DNA from: VAZQ01 sp963756715 | Lineage (GTDB): Bacteria > Pseudomonadota > Alphaproteobacteria > Rhizobiales > Xanthobacteraceae | Reading direction: 5' to 3' | Assembly: GCA_963756715.1 (NCBI GenBank) | Contig: CAVWOV010000021.1 | Location: 124,001-188,000 of the forward strand | DNA: 64,000 nucleotides | Shown here: positions 36,850 through 46,207 of the stretch, one piece after another | Position numbering within the stretch: position 1 is the first letter of the stretch | Layout: the number at the start of each line of letters is the position of its first letter | Notes under the pieces: model-generated | What the model saw: only the letters and a program-made list of their open reading frames with translations | What the model was told of the DNA's origin: nothing | Databases searched by the model: none | Program-made: the position numbers and the translations under genes

Positions 36850-36957
36850 CGCAACACCTCTATAAGAAGGTGTTGCACTTCGTTTGTGAACTAGGGGACC
36901 CAGAGCCACAAGCACGAATGCGCAGCCCTGGGTTCCCGCTTGCGCGGGAACGAACGG
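35859..36957. repeat. BIME-like repeat split by IS30-family copy 1
   Basis: Left half 35859-35883 (CCGTTCGTCCCCGCGCAAGC and on) and right half 36894-36957 (to CGCGGGAACGAACGG) are the two inverted units of the composite repeat seen whole at 43439-43531. The insertion sequence lies directly after the left palindrome. Confidence 0.65.
35884..36893 (-). mobile_element. IS30-family insertion sequence, copy 1 (decayed)
   Basis: About 1.01 kb. The transposase-start end reads inwards as TTCACAAACGAAGTGCAACA (36890 downwards), the same as copy 2. The other end (from 35884, GGTGGATCCGAAGTG) has lost part of its inverted repeat compared with copy 2. GGGGA flanks the element on both sides (35879-35883 and 36894-36898), a likely target duplication. 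With copy 2, on the opposite strand, it brackets the acyl-CoA ligase at 36978-38544. Confidence 0.8.
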
Positions 36958-36977
36958 GGATAGGAACCTGATTGCGC

Positions 36978-38544
36978 CTACGCTGACAGCTTCATCCGCG
37001 CGATGAAATCTTCGCGCAGCTTGTCGCGCAGCACCTTGCCGCGGTCGCTCTTCGGCAGATCGGCGACGATCACCACCTGCTTGGGCAATTTGGCGGGCGG
37101 CAGGAACTTGGCGCAGTGCGCCAGCACGTCGGCGGCGGTGAGCGACGGCATCTTGGCGACGACGTAGCAGACGACTTCCTCGCCGTAGATCTTGTCCGGC
37201 ACGCCGACCGCGGCGGCATCGAGCACGCCGGGATGGCGCAGCAGCACGTCGTCGATCTCCAGCGGCGCGATGTTGACGCCGCCGCGGATGATGATGTCCT
37301 TGCTGCGGCCGGTGACGCGGATGAAGCCTTCGGCGTCGCGGATGCCGAGATCGCCGGTCTTGATGCGCTTGCCGCGCACCGGATCGATCGAGCCGTCGTC
37401 GGTGAGGTAGCCGATCGCCATCTGCGGGCCGCCGACCGTGATCTCGCCTTCGACATCGACCGGGCACACCTTGCCCTCGCCGTCGACGATCTCGAGCTCC
37501 TGGTGCAGCGCCGGCAACCCGACGGTGCCCATCTTGCGGGTGTAGTAGCGGTTGCCGCACACCCAGCCGGTCTCCGACATGCCGTAGAGCTGCAGCAGCT
37601 TGGCGCCGTACATCTCCTCGAACTGGTCCCATTGCGCCGCCGTCAACGGCGCGGTCGAGCAACTCATCAGCCGCAGCGACGGCGTCGGCTTCGCCTCCAC
37701 GGGCTTGTTCAGCAGCATGTTGAGCACGGTCGGCACGCCGGCCGCGAAGGTGATGCCGTTGTCGCGGATCCAGTCGAAGAACCGGCTGTGCGAGAAGCGC
37801 TTGGCGATGTGCATCGTCAGGCCCTTCTGCAGGAACGGCAGCAGGCTCAGCACCTGCGCCGAGTTCCAGCCGAACGAGCGGTATTCCAGCGTGCGGTCGT
37901 CCTCGGTGAGGCCAAGAAATTCCAGCGTGTCGAGGCCGTTGAGCCAATAGGCGGCGTGGTCGTAGATCACGATCTTGGGCTTGGCGGTGGTGCCCGAGGT
38001 GCAGAACACGCAGGCGGTATCGTCGGCGGCGTTGCGCTCGGGCAGATCGGCGGCATCGCCGCGCGGCAGGTTGGCGAAGAACTCATCCTGCGGATCGCGC
38101 GCTCCGTCCGCCGACCAGGTGCCGAACTTGACGCGCGGCGCCGGGTTGTCGCCGACCATGGCGGCAACGTCGATGTCCTTGTGGTGCAGGATCACGGCCG
38201 GCGCGAGCGCCTGCGCGACTTCGGCCATGTGCTTTTGGTTGATCTCGATGTTGATCGGGCAGATCACCGCGCCGATGCGCCAGACGCCGAGCCAGATCAG
38301 CAGCTTCTCGAGGTTCTCGTCGGACAGCAGCAGCACCCGGCTGCCCTTGCGGACGCCGCGGCGTTTCAGGTCGGCGGCGATGTCGGTGGTGACCTGATCG
38401 AGCGCGCCGAAGCTGATGCGCGAGCCGCCGTCGAGATCGACGATCGCGGTCTTCTCCGCGATCGCGCGCGCGGTACTTTGCCAAGAGATCGGCCACCGGC
38501 TGATACGGAATGCCGAGCTGATGATTACCGAATACGTCTGCCAT
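36978..38544 (-). pseudogene. AMP-forming acyl-CoA ligase (alicyclic/aromatic acid type), frameshifted near the N-terminus
   Basis: About 520 residues if repaired. It starts MADVFGNHQLGIPYQPVADL at 38544; the frame breaks at about 38475, where one surplus base in the CGCGCGCG run separates it from the long frame that continues to 36978. Adenylation motifs: CVFCTSGTTAKPKIV, LYGMSETGW, IKTGDLGIRD, GRSKDIIIRGGVNI and the C-terminal KSDRGKVLRDKL with the catalytic Lys. The sequence style is like the benzoate/cyclohexanecarboxylate ligases (BadA/AliA group), but this is by eye. Bracketed by two IS30-family copies, so possibly once mobile as a unit. Confidence 0.82.
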
Positions 38545-38716
38545 GGTCGTCTCCCGGTCTCTCCCTGTTATGCCCGGCCTTGGGCCGGGCATCACGTCTT
38601 CTCCAGTCGAATGGAAGATTTGGATCGCCGGGCCAAGCCGGCCACGACGGCTTATTGCTTTCCCTCCGCTCGTCCCCGCGAAAGCGGGGACCCAGCACCC
38701 TTCTACACTGGATCCC

Positions 38717-39732
38717 TGAGTTCACAAACGAAGTGCAACACCTTCTTAGAGAGGTGTTGCGATGGGACACAAGTACGAGCAGCTGTCATTGGAGGACCGA
38801 TTGGCGATTGCCAGACTTCGCGCCGATGGCTGTTCGGTCCGGCAAATCGCGGCAGCTCTGGATCGCTCGCCATCGTCGATCTCTCGGGAGCTGAGAGCGC
38901 AACAGCGGCAGCCACGTCGGCTACAAACCAAGTTACGCTCGAGGAACAAACGCGGGCGCGGCGCTGGGCGGGGTCTCGCCTCGAACGCGACGGCGCCCTG
39001 CGCGGCGCTGTCCTCGAGCGTCTGGCCAGAGGGTGGTCCCCCGAGCAGATCGCTGGTCGGCTCGCCCGCGAAGCCGGCGCACAGAGTGATCAGCTACGAG
39101 AGCATCTACCGCTTCGTCTACGCCCAGATCGCCCGCCGCAAGGATTACAGCTGGCGTCACTACCTGCCGCGCGGCAAGAGCAAGAGGGGGTTCCGAGGGC
39201 AGGCGAGGCGGAAGCCCGCAAGCTTCATCAAAGGCCGTATTTCGCTGACCTAACGCCCTCCCGACGCCGCCATCGCAAGACGGGAGAGGGAGCACGAGCT
39301 GCCCAATACGGCAAGACTGTGCTCATATCATGAGCGACAGTCCCGGCTGCTGCTCGCCAACCGGCCGCCCAGCAAGGCCGCCCGCGGCGTCGCTCGGCAT
39401 CTCGTGCGGCTGTTCACGAGCTTGCGCGAGAGCTGCGCAAGACCGTCACCTTTGACAATGGTAGCGAATTCGCTCGCCATCGCGCACTCCACCGCCTCGC
39501 CATCCAGACCTTCTTCTGCGATCCCTACGCGCCCTGGCAGAAGGGCGGCATCGAGAACGCCATCGGCCGAATGCGCCGCTTCATTCCACGCAAAACCGAT
39601 CTCGCCACGCTGCCACCCAAACGCTTCGCCGCTCTTGTCAGCGCCTACAACAATACGCCGCGAAAGTGCCTTGACTTCAGGACCCCGGCTGAGACCTTCT
39701 CCGAAGTGTTGCACTTCGAATGTGAATCCACC
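38717..39732 (+). mobile_element. IS30-family insertion sequence, copy 2
   Basis: About 1.02 kb. Terminal inverted repeats are visible: TTCACAAACGAAGTGCAACA from 38721 and, inward from the right end at 39726, TTCACATTCGAAGTGCAACA; only two mismatches. TCCC flanks both sides (38713-38716 and 39734-39737). The insertion point and orientation relative to the host repeat match copy 1 exactly. Confidence 0.82.
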
Positions 39733-39753
39733 TTCCCGCTTACGCGGGAATGA
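38762..39753 (+). pseudogene. IS30-family transposase, copy 2, multiple frameshifts
   Basis: Starts MGHKYEQLSLEDRLAIARL at 38762. The HTH is intact, then a surplus base (CTGAGAGCGCAACAGC against CTGAGACGCAACAGC in copy 1) shifts the frame. The later parts lie in other frames: YSWRHYLPRGKSKRGFRG, a D-N-G-S-E-F region near 39455 and MRRFIPRKTDLATLPPK near 39571. The last frame reads through the terminal repeat into the flanking palindrome (LHFECESTFPLTRE, stop 39753). Inactive as sequenced. Confidence 0.8.
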
Positions 39754-41176
39754 ACGGAGCTTTTGTCACTTCATCAACTACCGGCCAGCGCAACTGCACC
39801 ATCTGGTCGATCTTCAGGTGGCGGCTGAAACGCGCCACCGCGACGGGAATCTCGTCGTAGAGCTTGCTTTCGTCGACCTTGGTGAGTTTGCCGTCCGCCA
39901 CCACCTGCTCGCCGGCGACGAACACGTCGCGCACCGAGTCGCCCGTGGCGCTGTACACCAGATTCGCCACCGGATTGATCAGCGGCTGCCATTCCGGCCG
40001 CTGCGTGTCGAACAGCACGATGTCGGCCTCCTTGCCGACCGCGATGCTGCCGAGCTTGTCGCCCATCAGGGCCGCCTTGGCGCCGTTGAGCGTCGCCATT
40101 TCGAGGCCGGTCTCCGGCGGCATGACGCGCGGGTTGACGCGCGTCTCCTTGTAGCAGCAGCAGGCGAGCCGGATCTCCTGCGACATGTCGACGATGCCGG
40201 ACGACGCATGGTCCGAACCCATCGCCACGTTGACGCCGAGCGCGAGCAACTCGGGCAGCTTGCCGAACAGGAAATTGCCGTAGCCGTTGTGCAGGCTCGA
40301 GGACGGCGCGCAGACCAGCGACGGCTTGCGTTTGCGCCAGGAGCGCGACTTCCTCGGGCTCGAGCCAGCCGGAATGCACGATCAGCATGCGCTCGTCGAT
40401 GACGCCGAGCGACTCCAGCCGCTCGATCTCGGCCATGCCGGTGCGGGCCACGCTGGAATCGTGCGTCGAGTAGGAGAAGCAGGCGTGGGTCTGCAGCAGC
40501 GTTCGATACTTCCGCGCGAGCTTATCGAGACCGACGATCAGTTCGTCGGACGCATTGTTGAGGCCGCGGAACGAAGCCGAGGCGCCGAGCCGGGGATTGC
40601 CGGTGTTGGCATATTTCTCCAGCACCTCCTCGGCGCGCTCCAGCGCCTGCGCGGTGGACTCGATCATCCGCTCCGGCAGGATGCCGAGCACCGACTTGGT
40701 GAGGTCGAACGACGAGCGCGACACCAGGCAGCGGATGCCGGTCGACATCACGCCCTCGACCGATGACTTCGGGATGGTAGTTGCCGGGGTCGACGAAGCA
40801 GGTCACGCCGTGCCTGAGCAGTTCGGCGGCGGCGAGCGTGGCGGAGAGCCGTACGTCCTCGGCGTCGAGCGCAGCCTCGTACGGGTACATCCGGTCGAAC
40901 AGGAACGACTGGGCGTTGGCCTCGTCGGCGAGCCCGCGCGAGAGCTGGAACGACGAATGCAGATGGCAGTCGACGTAGCCCGGCGTCGCCACGGTGTTGC
41001 GGCCGTCGACGGTGCGGCGCGCCGAATACTGGGTGACGAGTTCGGCCGACTTGCCGACCGCGACGATCCGGCCGGCGTCGACCGCGATCGCCGCGTCACG
41101 GATGACGCGGCGGCCGGGATCGACAGTGATCAGCCAGCCGATATTGGAGATGAGAAGATCAATCGGATTGCACCAC
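39740..41176 (-). pseudogene. Amidohydrolase-superfamily metal-dependent deaminase/hydrolase (SsnA/TrzN-like), frameshifted
   Basis: About 475 residues if repaired. N-terminus ISNIGWLITVDPGRRVIRDA (no clean start; GTG at 41173 or 41176 would need another correction), then metal motif GYVDCHLHSSFQ (HxH), LIVHSGWLEPEE and GSDHASSGIVD (metal Asp). At least two frame changes, at about 40770 and 40320, each resolved by removing one base. The C-terminus ADIVLFDTQRPEWQPLINP is typical of atrazine-chlorohydrolase/cytosine-deaminase relatives. The frame ends inside the BIME repeat flanking IS30 copy 2. Substrate unknown; likely a C-N or C-Cl hydrolase. Confidence 0.82.
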
Positions 41177-41238
41177 AGTATCCTGACTTGAACACGATGC
41201 TTAGCTCACCTGCCGCCCTCCACACGCGACGGCTCGAC

Positions 41239-41351
41239 TCCCTCTCCCATTGGGAGAGGGGTCGGGGTGAGGGGTTACGGTCGCATCGATTGGAATCCGC
41301 CTCCCCGCTCGCCCTCACGACCCTCTCCACCGCTACGCGGGAGAGAGGGAG
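41239..41351. repeat. Palindromic repeat pair, CCCTCTCC/GGAGAGGG type
   Basis: CCCTCTCCC-ATT-GGGAGAGGG at 41240-41260 and CCCTCTCC...GGGAGAGAGGG at about 41321-41349, with a GGGGTGAGGG/CCCTCAC extension between. Lies between the cupin stop and the amidohydrolase start. Same design as the repeats at 43279, 55315 and 56590. Confidence 0.65.
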
Positions 41352-41397
41352 CGCGACCGCCATTCGCGGCGGACACTGCCACTCGACACAGCTCGCA

Positions 41398-41898
41398 CTA
41401 TTTCTTCGCGTCGTCGCCCACATAGGTGAGCTCGTCGGCGATCTTCAGCTCGATCAGCACGTTGTCGTCGGTCGAGTCCTCGCACAGCATGGAGCGGTGG
41501 CCGATGCCCTTCGGGATGAACAGCATGTCGCCGGGATGCATGATCTTGATGCCCATCTCGGTTTCCCACTTCAGCGCGCCCTTGACGCAGAAGATGATCT
41601 CGTGGGCGTCGATGTTGCGGTGCCAGAAGCCCATGTCGTACTTGCGGCGCTTGGAAACGTCGACCTTGACGCGGTCCGAGGTGTAGAGCCGCAGCGGCGT
41701 GCCGTCGGCCTTGTCGAGGTTGGTCGGCGAGTACTTCTCGTCGAAAATATTGAACATCCGGAAGATGTCGGCCATCTCCAGCACGCCGGCGTTGATCACC
41801 GGCGGTTCGTTGTGCGCCAGCACGACGTTCTTGCCGTTGATGGTGACGAGTTCGCGATAGACCTGCTTGGCCTCTTTGGCCTTGGATTGTTCGTTCAT
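41398..41898 (-). CDS. Cupin-fold protein
   Basis: 166 residues from ATG 41898, overlapping the small-subunit stop by 4 bp (ATGA). The cupin core spans about 85-155: FWHRNIDAHEIIFCVKGALK followed by HPGDMLFIPKGIGHRSM, giving a likely metal site of two His, a Glu and a distal His. Such cupins include 3-hydroxyanthranilate- and homogentisate-type dioxygenase relatives as well as binding proteins. Its coupling to molybdenum hydroxylase genes suggests action on the same substrate or its product. Not recognised to a named enzyme. Confidence 0.8.
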   Translation of the reverse strand: MNEQSKAKEAKQVYRELVTINGKNVVLAHNEPPVINAGVLEMADIFRMFNIFDEKYSPTNLDKADGTPLRLYTSDRVKVDVSKRRKYDMGFWHRNIDAHEIIFCVKGALKWETEMGIKIMHPGDMLFIPKGIGHRSMLCEDSTDDNVLIELKIADELTYVGDDAKK

Positions 41899-42410
41899 GG
41901 CTCTCTCCTGGTGTGTTCGGTAGGCGCGATGCCGGCCGCCTCGCACAGCGCCGCCACGATACCGGCATATCCGGTACAGCGGCAGATGTGACCGCTCAGC
42001 ACTTCGCGCAACTCCGCCTCGGTCGGCTTCGGCGTGCGCTCGAGGTAGTCGGTGAACGACATCAGAATGCCGGGCGTGCAGAAGCCGCATTGCAGCGCGT
42101 GATGGTTCTGGAACGCCTGCTGCAGCTTGTTGAGCTTGCCGTCGGGGCCGGCGAGCGACTCGACGGTGCGCACCTCGCGGCCTTCCGCCTGCATCGCCAA
42201 GGTCAGGCACGAACGCACCGCGGTGCCGTCGATCATCACCGTGCAGCAGCCGCAGACGCCGTGCTCGCAGCCCACATGGGTGCCGGTGGCGCCGAGCGAC
42301 TGGCGCAGGAAATCGCTGAGCAGCATGCGCGGCTCGGCTTCGGCCGAGACCGCGCGGCCGTTGAGCGTCAGCCGGATGCGGGTGCGCTGGTCGCGGTTCA
42401 CGCGGCGCAT
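41895..42410 (-). CDS. Molybdenum hydroxylase small subunit, two [2Fe-2S] clusters (CoxS type)
   Basis: 171 residues. Plant-type [2Fe-2S] site: Cys48, 53, 56 and 68 (GCEHGVCGCCTV, then SCLT). Second, helical [2Fe-2S] site: Cys108 and 111 (QCGFCTPG) and Cys143 and 145 (CRCTGY). It relays electrons from the Mo site in the large subunit to FAD in the medium subunit. The start ATG 42410 overlaps the medium-subunit stop; the end overlaps the cupin start. Gene order L-M-S on the minus strand. Confidence 0.92.
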   Translation of the reverse strand: MRRVNRDQRTRIRLTLNGRAVSAEAEPRMLLSDFLRQSLGATGTHVGCEHGVCGCCTVMIDGTAVRSCLTLAMQAEGREVRTVESLAGPDGKLNKLQQAFQNHHALQCGFCTPGILMSFTDYLERTPKPTEAELREVLSGHICRCTGYAGIVAALCEAAGIAPTEHTRREP

Positions 42411-43218
42411 TTTTGAGCCTCCGGAATGACGACCGGTGCGAGGCGCCGCAGGATGTCCCGCCGCATCGCCGCCGAGGCGGACAGGTCCTCGTAGCCTTCG
42501 AGCTCGACCGCCAGTTGCTCGATCGCATCCCTGGCGTCGTTCGCCGGAATGCGCCGCACCGGCGGCCGTCCCGGCCATGCCGCCGACGCCGAGCCGCACC
42601 GTGTCGGGGCCGTCCATCATCGCGGCGACCGCGATGATGGCGAAATCGCCGTGGCGGCGCGACACTTCGCGGAACGCCGCGCCGCGCGATGCGCGCCACC
42701 GGGAAGCGCACCGCGGTGATCAGTTCGTCGGGCTCGCAGGCGGTCGAGAGCATGTCGATCTGGAATTCGGCGGCGGCGAGCACGCGGGTGCCGCGCGCCG
42801 AACGCAACACCACCTCGCCTTCCAGCACCGCGAGCGACAGCGGAATTTCGGAACTCGGATCGGCGTGCGCGATCGAGCCGCAGACGGTGCCTTTGTTGCG
42901 GGTCTGGAAGTGGCCGACATTCGGCAGCGCCACCGCGAGCAGCGGCAGCTTCTCGGCGAGCCCGGGCCACGCCAGCAGCTTGTTCTGCGTCACCGCCGCG
43001 CCGACCTCGATCTTGTCGCCGAGGTCGCGGATCGATTCGAGTTCCGGCATCCGGGCGATGTCGATCAGCACGCCGGGATCGACCAGCCGCAGGTTGAGCA
43101 TGGCGATCAGCGACTGACCGCCGGCCAGCACCCGCGCGCCGTCGCCGTGTTCGGCCAGCACCGCCACCGCCTCGTCCACCGTCTCCGGCCGGACATAATC
43201 GAACGGCCGCGGCTTCAT
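42398..43218 (-). pseudogene. Molybdenum hydroxylase FAD subunit (CoxM type), two frameshifts
   Basis: About 273 residues if repaired. Starts MKPRPFDYVRPETVDEAVAV at 43218. FAD motifs: VLAGGQSLIAMLNLRL and TVCGSIAHADPSSEIP. The frame breaks at about 42685 (after VRFPVARIA) and at about 42570 (after GVGGMAGT); removing one base at each restores the normal C-terminal domain, ending VVIPEAQKCAA with the stop at 42398 overlapping the small-subunit ATG. The reading frames otherwise show normal conservation, favouring sequencing error. Confidence 0.85.
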
Positions 43219-43278
43219 CGCGCGGCTCCGCGGGCAGTCGCTATGCTCTGGCATATGGCGCGGTCGTGCCGCTGCGCC

Positions 43279-43414
43279 TCCCCTCGCCCCGCGAAGCGGG
43301 GAGAGGGTGCCCGAGCGAAGTGAGGGCGGGAGAGGGGCTGGCTGGCGGCAATTTCCGCCCTCTCCCGGCTCACGCTGCGCGCTCGCCACCCTCTCCCGCT
43401 GCGCGGGAGAGGGG
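43279..43414. repeat. Palindromic repeat pair, CCCTCTCC/GGAGAGGG type
   Basis: CGCCCCGCGAAGCGGGGAGA at the left and CCTCTCCCGCTGCGCGGGAG at the right, with an inverted middle section (GAGGGCGGGAGAGGGG / CCGCCCTCTCCCGG). Lies between the large- and medium-subunit genes and may lower downstream expression or stabilise an upstream mRNA end. Confidence 0.65.
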
Positions 43415-43438
43415 ACAACTTGCGGATCGAGCCGCATA

Positions 43439-43531
43439 TTCCGTTCATTCCCGCGCAAGCGGGAATCCAGGGCTACACGCGACAATCGCGCGGCAAAAAA
43501 GAACTGGGTCCCCGCTTGCGCGGGGACGAAC
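43439..43531. repeat. BIME-like composite of two inverted palindromic units, intact reference copy
   Basis: CCGTTCATTCCCGCGCAAGC at the left, CTTGCGCGGGGACGAACGG at the right, about 45 bp of non-conserved spacer. This uninterrupted copy shows what the IS30-split copies looked like: the insertion point is right after the first GCGGGA. Confidence 0.7.
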
Positions 43532-43553
43532 GGAGAGAGATGCGAGCGGCCGA

Positions 43554-45954
43554 TCATCGCGCGGCTCCACCGCTGAGCAGTTCGTGGATGCGGCGCGGCG
43601 TCACCGGCACGCGCACATCCTTGACGCCGAGCGCATCGGCGACCGCGTTGGCGATGCAGACCGGCACGCTCATGCAATTGCCTTCCGCCAGGCCTTTGGC
43701 GCCGAGCGGCGTCAGCGGCGACGGCGATCTCCTGATGCAGCAATTCGACCGGCGGAATCTCGCTCACCGTCGGCACCAGATAGTCGGCGAACGTGCCGGT
43801 GAGGAAAGCGCCCTCCTCGTTGGTGACGAATTCCTCGTAGAGCGCCGCCGCGATGCCCTGCGCGAACGCACCGCGGATCTGGCCCTCGGCGATCATCGGG
43901 TTGAGCAACGTGCCGGCATCATGCATCGAGACGTAGCGGTCGACCCGCACCTGGTAGGTGATCGGATCGATCTCGATGCCGCACATGTCGAACACGAAGC
44001 CGTACGTCAGCGAGGTGTTGATGCGGTCGTCGCTCGACGGCGGCTCCAGTTCGGGCGGCGTCCACACCGCGGTCTCGCTCAGCGCCGGCTGCATGCCTTC
44101 CGGCAGCATCACGGGCGACCAGTGCGAGGTGCCGGCAACGCGGCCGAACGGCATGGCGTTGTCCGGATTGCTGCGGCTCCTGATCTTGCCCTGCGCCAGT
44201 TCGACGTCGTCCGGCAGCACGTTGAGCTGCTTGGCGCCGATCTCCTTGAGCTTGTCGGCCATCCGCGCCGCCGCCATCTGCGCCGCCACCGCGGTGCCGG
44301 GCGTGAAGCGGCACGAATAGGTGCCGGCCGCGATCGACCACTGGTCCTTGGCGGTGTCCATCTCCAGCGTCACGTCGACGTCGCCAGGCCGCAGGCCAAG
44401 CTGATCGGCAACGATCTGCGACAGCACGGTCTCGTGCCCCTGCCCCTGCACGGTGACGTCGGCCGTCACCGAGACGGCGCCGAGCGGATCGATGTTGACG
44501 GTGACCATCGACACCGCGCCATTCTTCGGGCCAGCCTTGTCGCGCACCTCCGGCGTCAACAGCGTCGAGAGATAACCCATGTTGGACATCGCGGGTTCGA
44601 CCACCGCGGCAAAGCCGATGCCGTAGTGGCGGCCGGCGGCGCGCGCGGCGTCGCGCCGGCGCTTGAGTTCGTCGAGCCGGCCGTCGCCGACCGCGGTCTC
44701 GACCGCGCGCAGATAGTCGCCGGAATCGTAGAGCGAGCCGGCCGCCGCGCGGTACGGGAATTTGTGCGCCGGCACCAGGTTGCGCTTGAGGACCTCGAGA
44801 GGGTCGAGGCCAAGCTCGATCGCGATGCGCTGCACCAGCCGTTCCAGCGCCATGTAGAGCTGCGGGCCGCCGAAGCCGCGGATGAGACTTGCCGGCATCT
44901 TGTTGGTGAGCACGACGCGGTTGACCACGTCGATGTTGGCGATGTCGTAGGCGCCGGTCACGGCGCCGTGCATGCGATAGAGCGGCCCGGGCATCGGCGC
45001 GCGCAGGAACGCGCCGTAGTCCTCGAGCTGGTCCATGCGCAACGCGAGGATGCGGCCGTCCTTGGTGACGGCGGCCTCGATCTCGGTGACGCGGTTGGGT
45101 CCGGTACTGGCGGCGATCAGATGCTCGACGCGGTCCTCCACCCATTTCACCGGGCGGCCGGTGACGCGCGCGGCGATCGCGGCCAGCACCACATAGGGGA
45201 ACACCGAGAGCTTGATGCCGAAGCTGCCGCCGGAGTCCGGCGGAATGCGCAGCCGCATCTTCGGTCCCGGCACGCGCAGCGCCCGCGCCATCACCGGATG
45301 CGTGCTGAACGGCCCCTGGAAATTCGCCAGGACGTCGTAGCTGTCTTCCGCCGGGTTGTACTCGGCGACGACGACGTAGCACTCCATCGGCGTGAACGAC
45401 AGGCGGTGGAAGTGGGTCGTCAGCGCGACCCGCTTGTAGGCCTGCTCGAACGCCGTCTTGGTGTCGCCGTAAGTGAATTTGCGAACCGAGATCTCGTTGG
45501 TCTTGGCTTCCGGATGCAGCAGCGGCGCCGACGGCTCACGCGCCACCAGCGGATCGATCACGGCCTCGCGCGGCGCATACTCGATGTCGACCAGTTCGGC
45601 GGCGTCCTCGGCGAGGTAGCGGTTCTCCGCCACGACCAGCGCCACCGGCTCGCCGACATACCGCACGCGATCGACGGCGAGCGACCACTGATGCACCGGC
45701 GACTTCAACGCCACCAGGAACGGATCGGACAGCTTGCGCACGTCCTCGCCGGTGATGACCGCCCACACACCATCATGCGCCAGCGCCGCAGCCGCGTCGA
45801 TGCGGACGATGTCGGCGTGCGGGTGCGGCGAGCGGATGACGTGCGCGTGCAGCGTGCCGGCCTTCACCGGCAGGTCGTCGGCATAGCGCCCGCGTCCGGA
45901 AAGCAGACTCGGGTCTTCCTTGCGCAACGTCGGCGTGCCGAGAGCCTGTGGCAC
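43554..45954 (-). pseudogene. Molybdenum hydroxylase large subunit (CoxL/xanthine dehydrogenase family), one frameshift near the end
   Basis: About 800 residues if repaired. GTG start (45952-45954). Motifs: RKEDPSLLSGRGRYADDLP, PPDSGGSFGIKLS, IRGFGGPQLYMALERL, QGQGHETVLSQIVADQLG and, after the frame break at about 43722, LTPLGAKGLAEGNCMSVP containing the active-site Glu. The natural stop TGA is at 43554. Position RGFGGPQ lacks the AYxCSFR of form I CO dehydrogenase. One surplus base in CAGGAGATCGCC explains the break. First gene of a large-medium-small-cupin operon, probably oxidising an aldehyde or N-heterocycle. Confidence 0.87.
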
Positions 45955-46207
45955 GGGTCAACTCACCCAGCGGATGGCGGGAATGGTCAGCATCACGATA
46001 GCTAGCACCGGCCTGTCCTTCAGGTAAAGCCGCCCAGACGCGCGAGCGGACACGTTGACCGCATCGAGCGGTCTCTTCATAAAGCCGAGCCGAACGTCCT
46101 GGCGCGCCACGCCCAAAAGCACAGATTCGTCTCCCTGACCGGCTGATGCTGCCGCCTCGTTCGTTCGTTAACTAAGGGAAATTCGTTCGATATCGAAGGA
46201 AAAAGGA

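Larger units (their letters stand above)
38666..39757. repeat. BIME-like repeat split by IS30-family copy 2
   Basis: Left part 38666-38716 (CCGCTCGTCCCCGCGAAAGC and on to GGATCCC) and right part 39733-39757 (TTCCCGCTTACGCGGGAATG AACGG) are the two halves of the same composite repeat. Read on the minus strand the arrangement is identical to copy 1. The right half also supplies the last codons and the TAA stop of the neighbouring amidohydrolase frame. Confidence 0.65.

Noticed and set aside
38475..38475. Programmed +1 ribosomal frameshifting as an explanation for the broken genes
   Set aside because: Sites share no slippery motif or stop-codon context, occur in unrelated enzymes, and up to four occur in one gene (46208-47122); insertion errors are simpler.
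41398..45954. Single 1518-codon minus-strand open frame suggesting a CoxL-CoxM-CoxS-cupin fusion
   Set aside because: It arises because one-base insertions push successive genes in and out of one frame. Separate starts, stops and overlaps (for example ATG 42410 and ATG 41898) are plain once frames are followed by similarity.
43420..46005. 861-codon plus-strand open frame opposite the molybdenum hydroxylase large subunit
   Set aside because: Antisense shadow: Arg/His/Gly-rich, no domain, and the opposite strand encodes a conserved enzyme.
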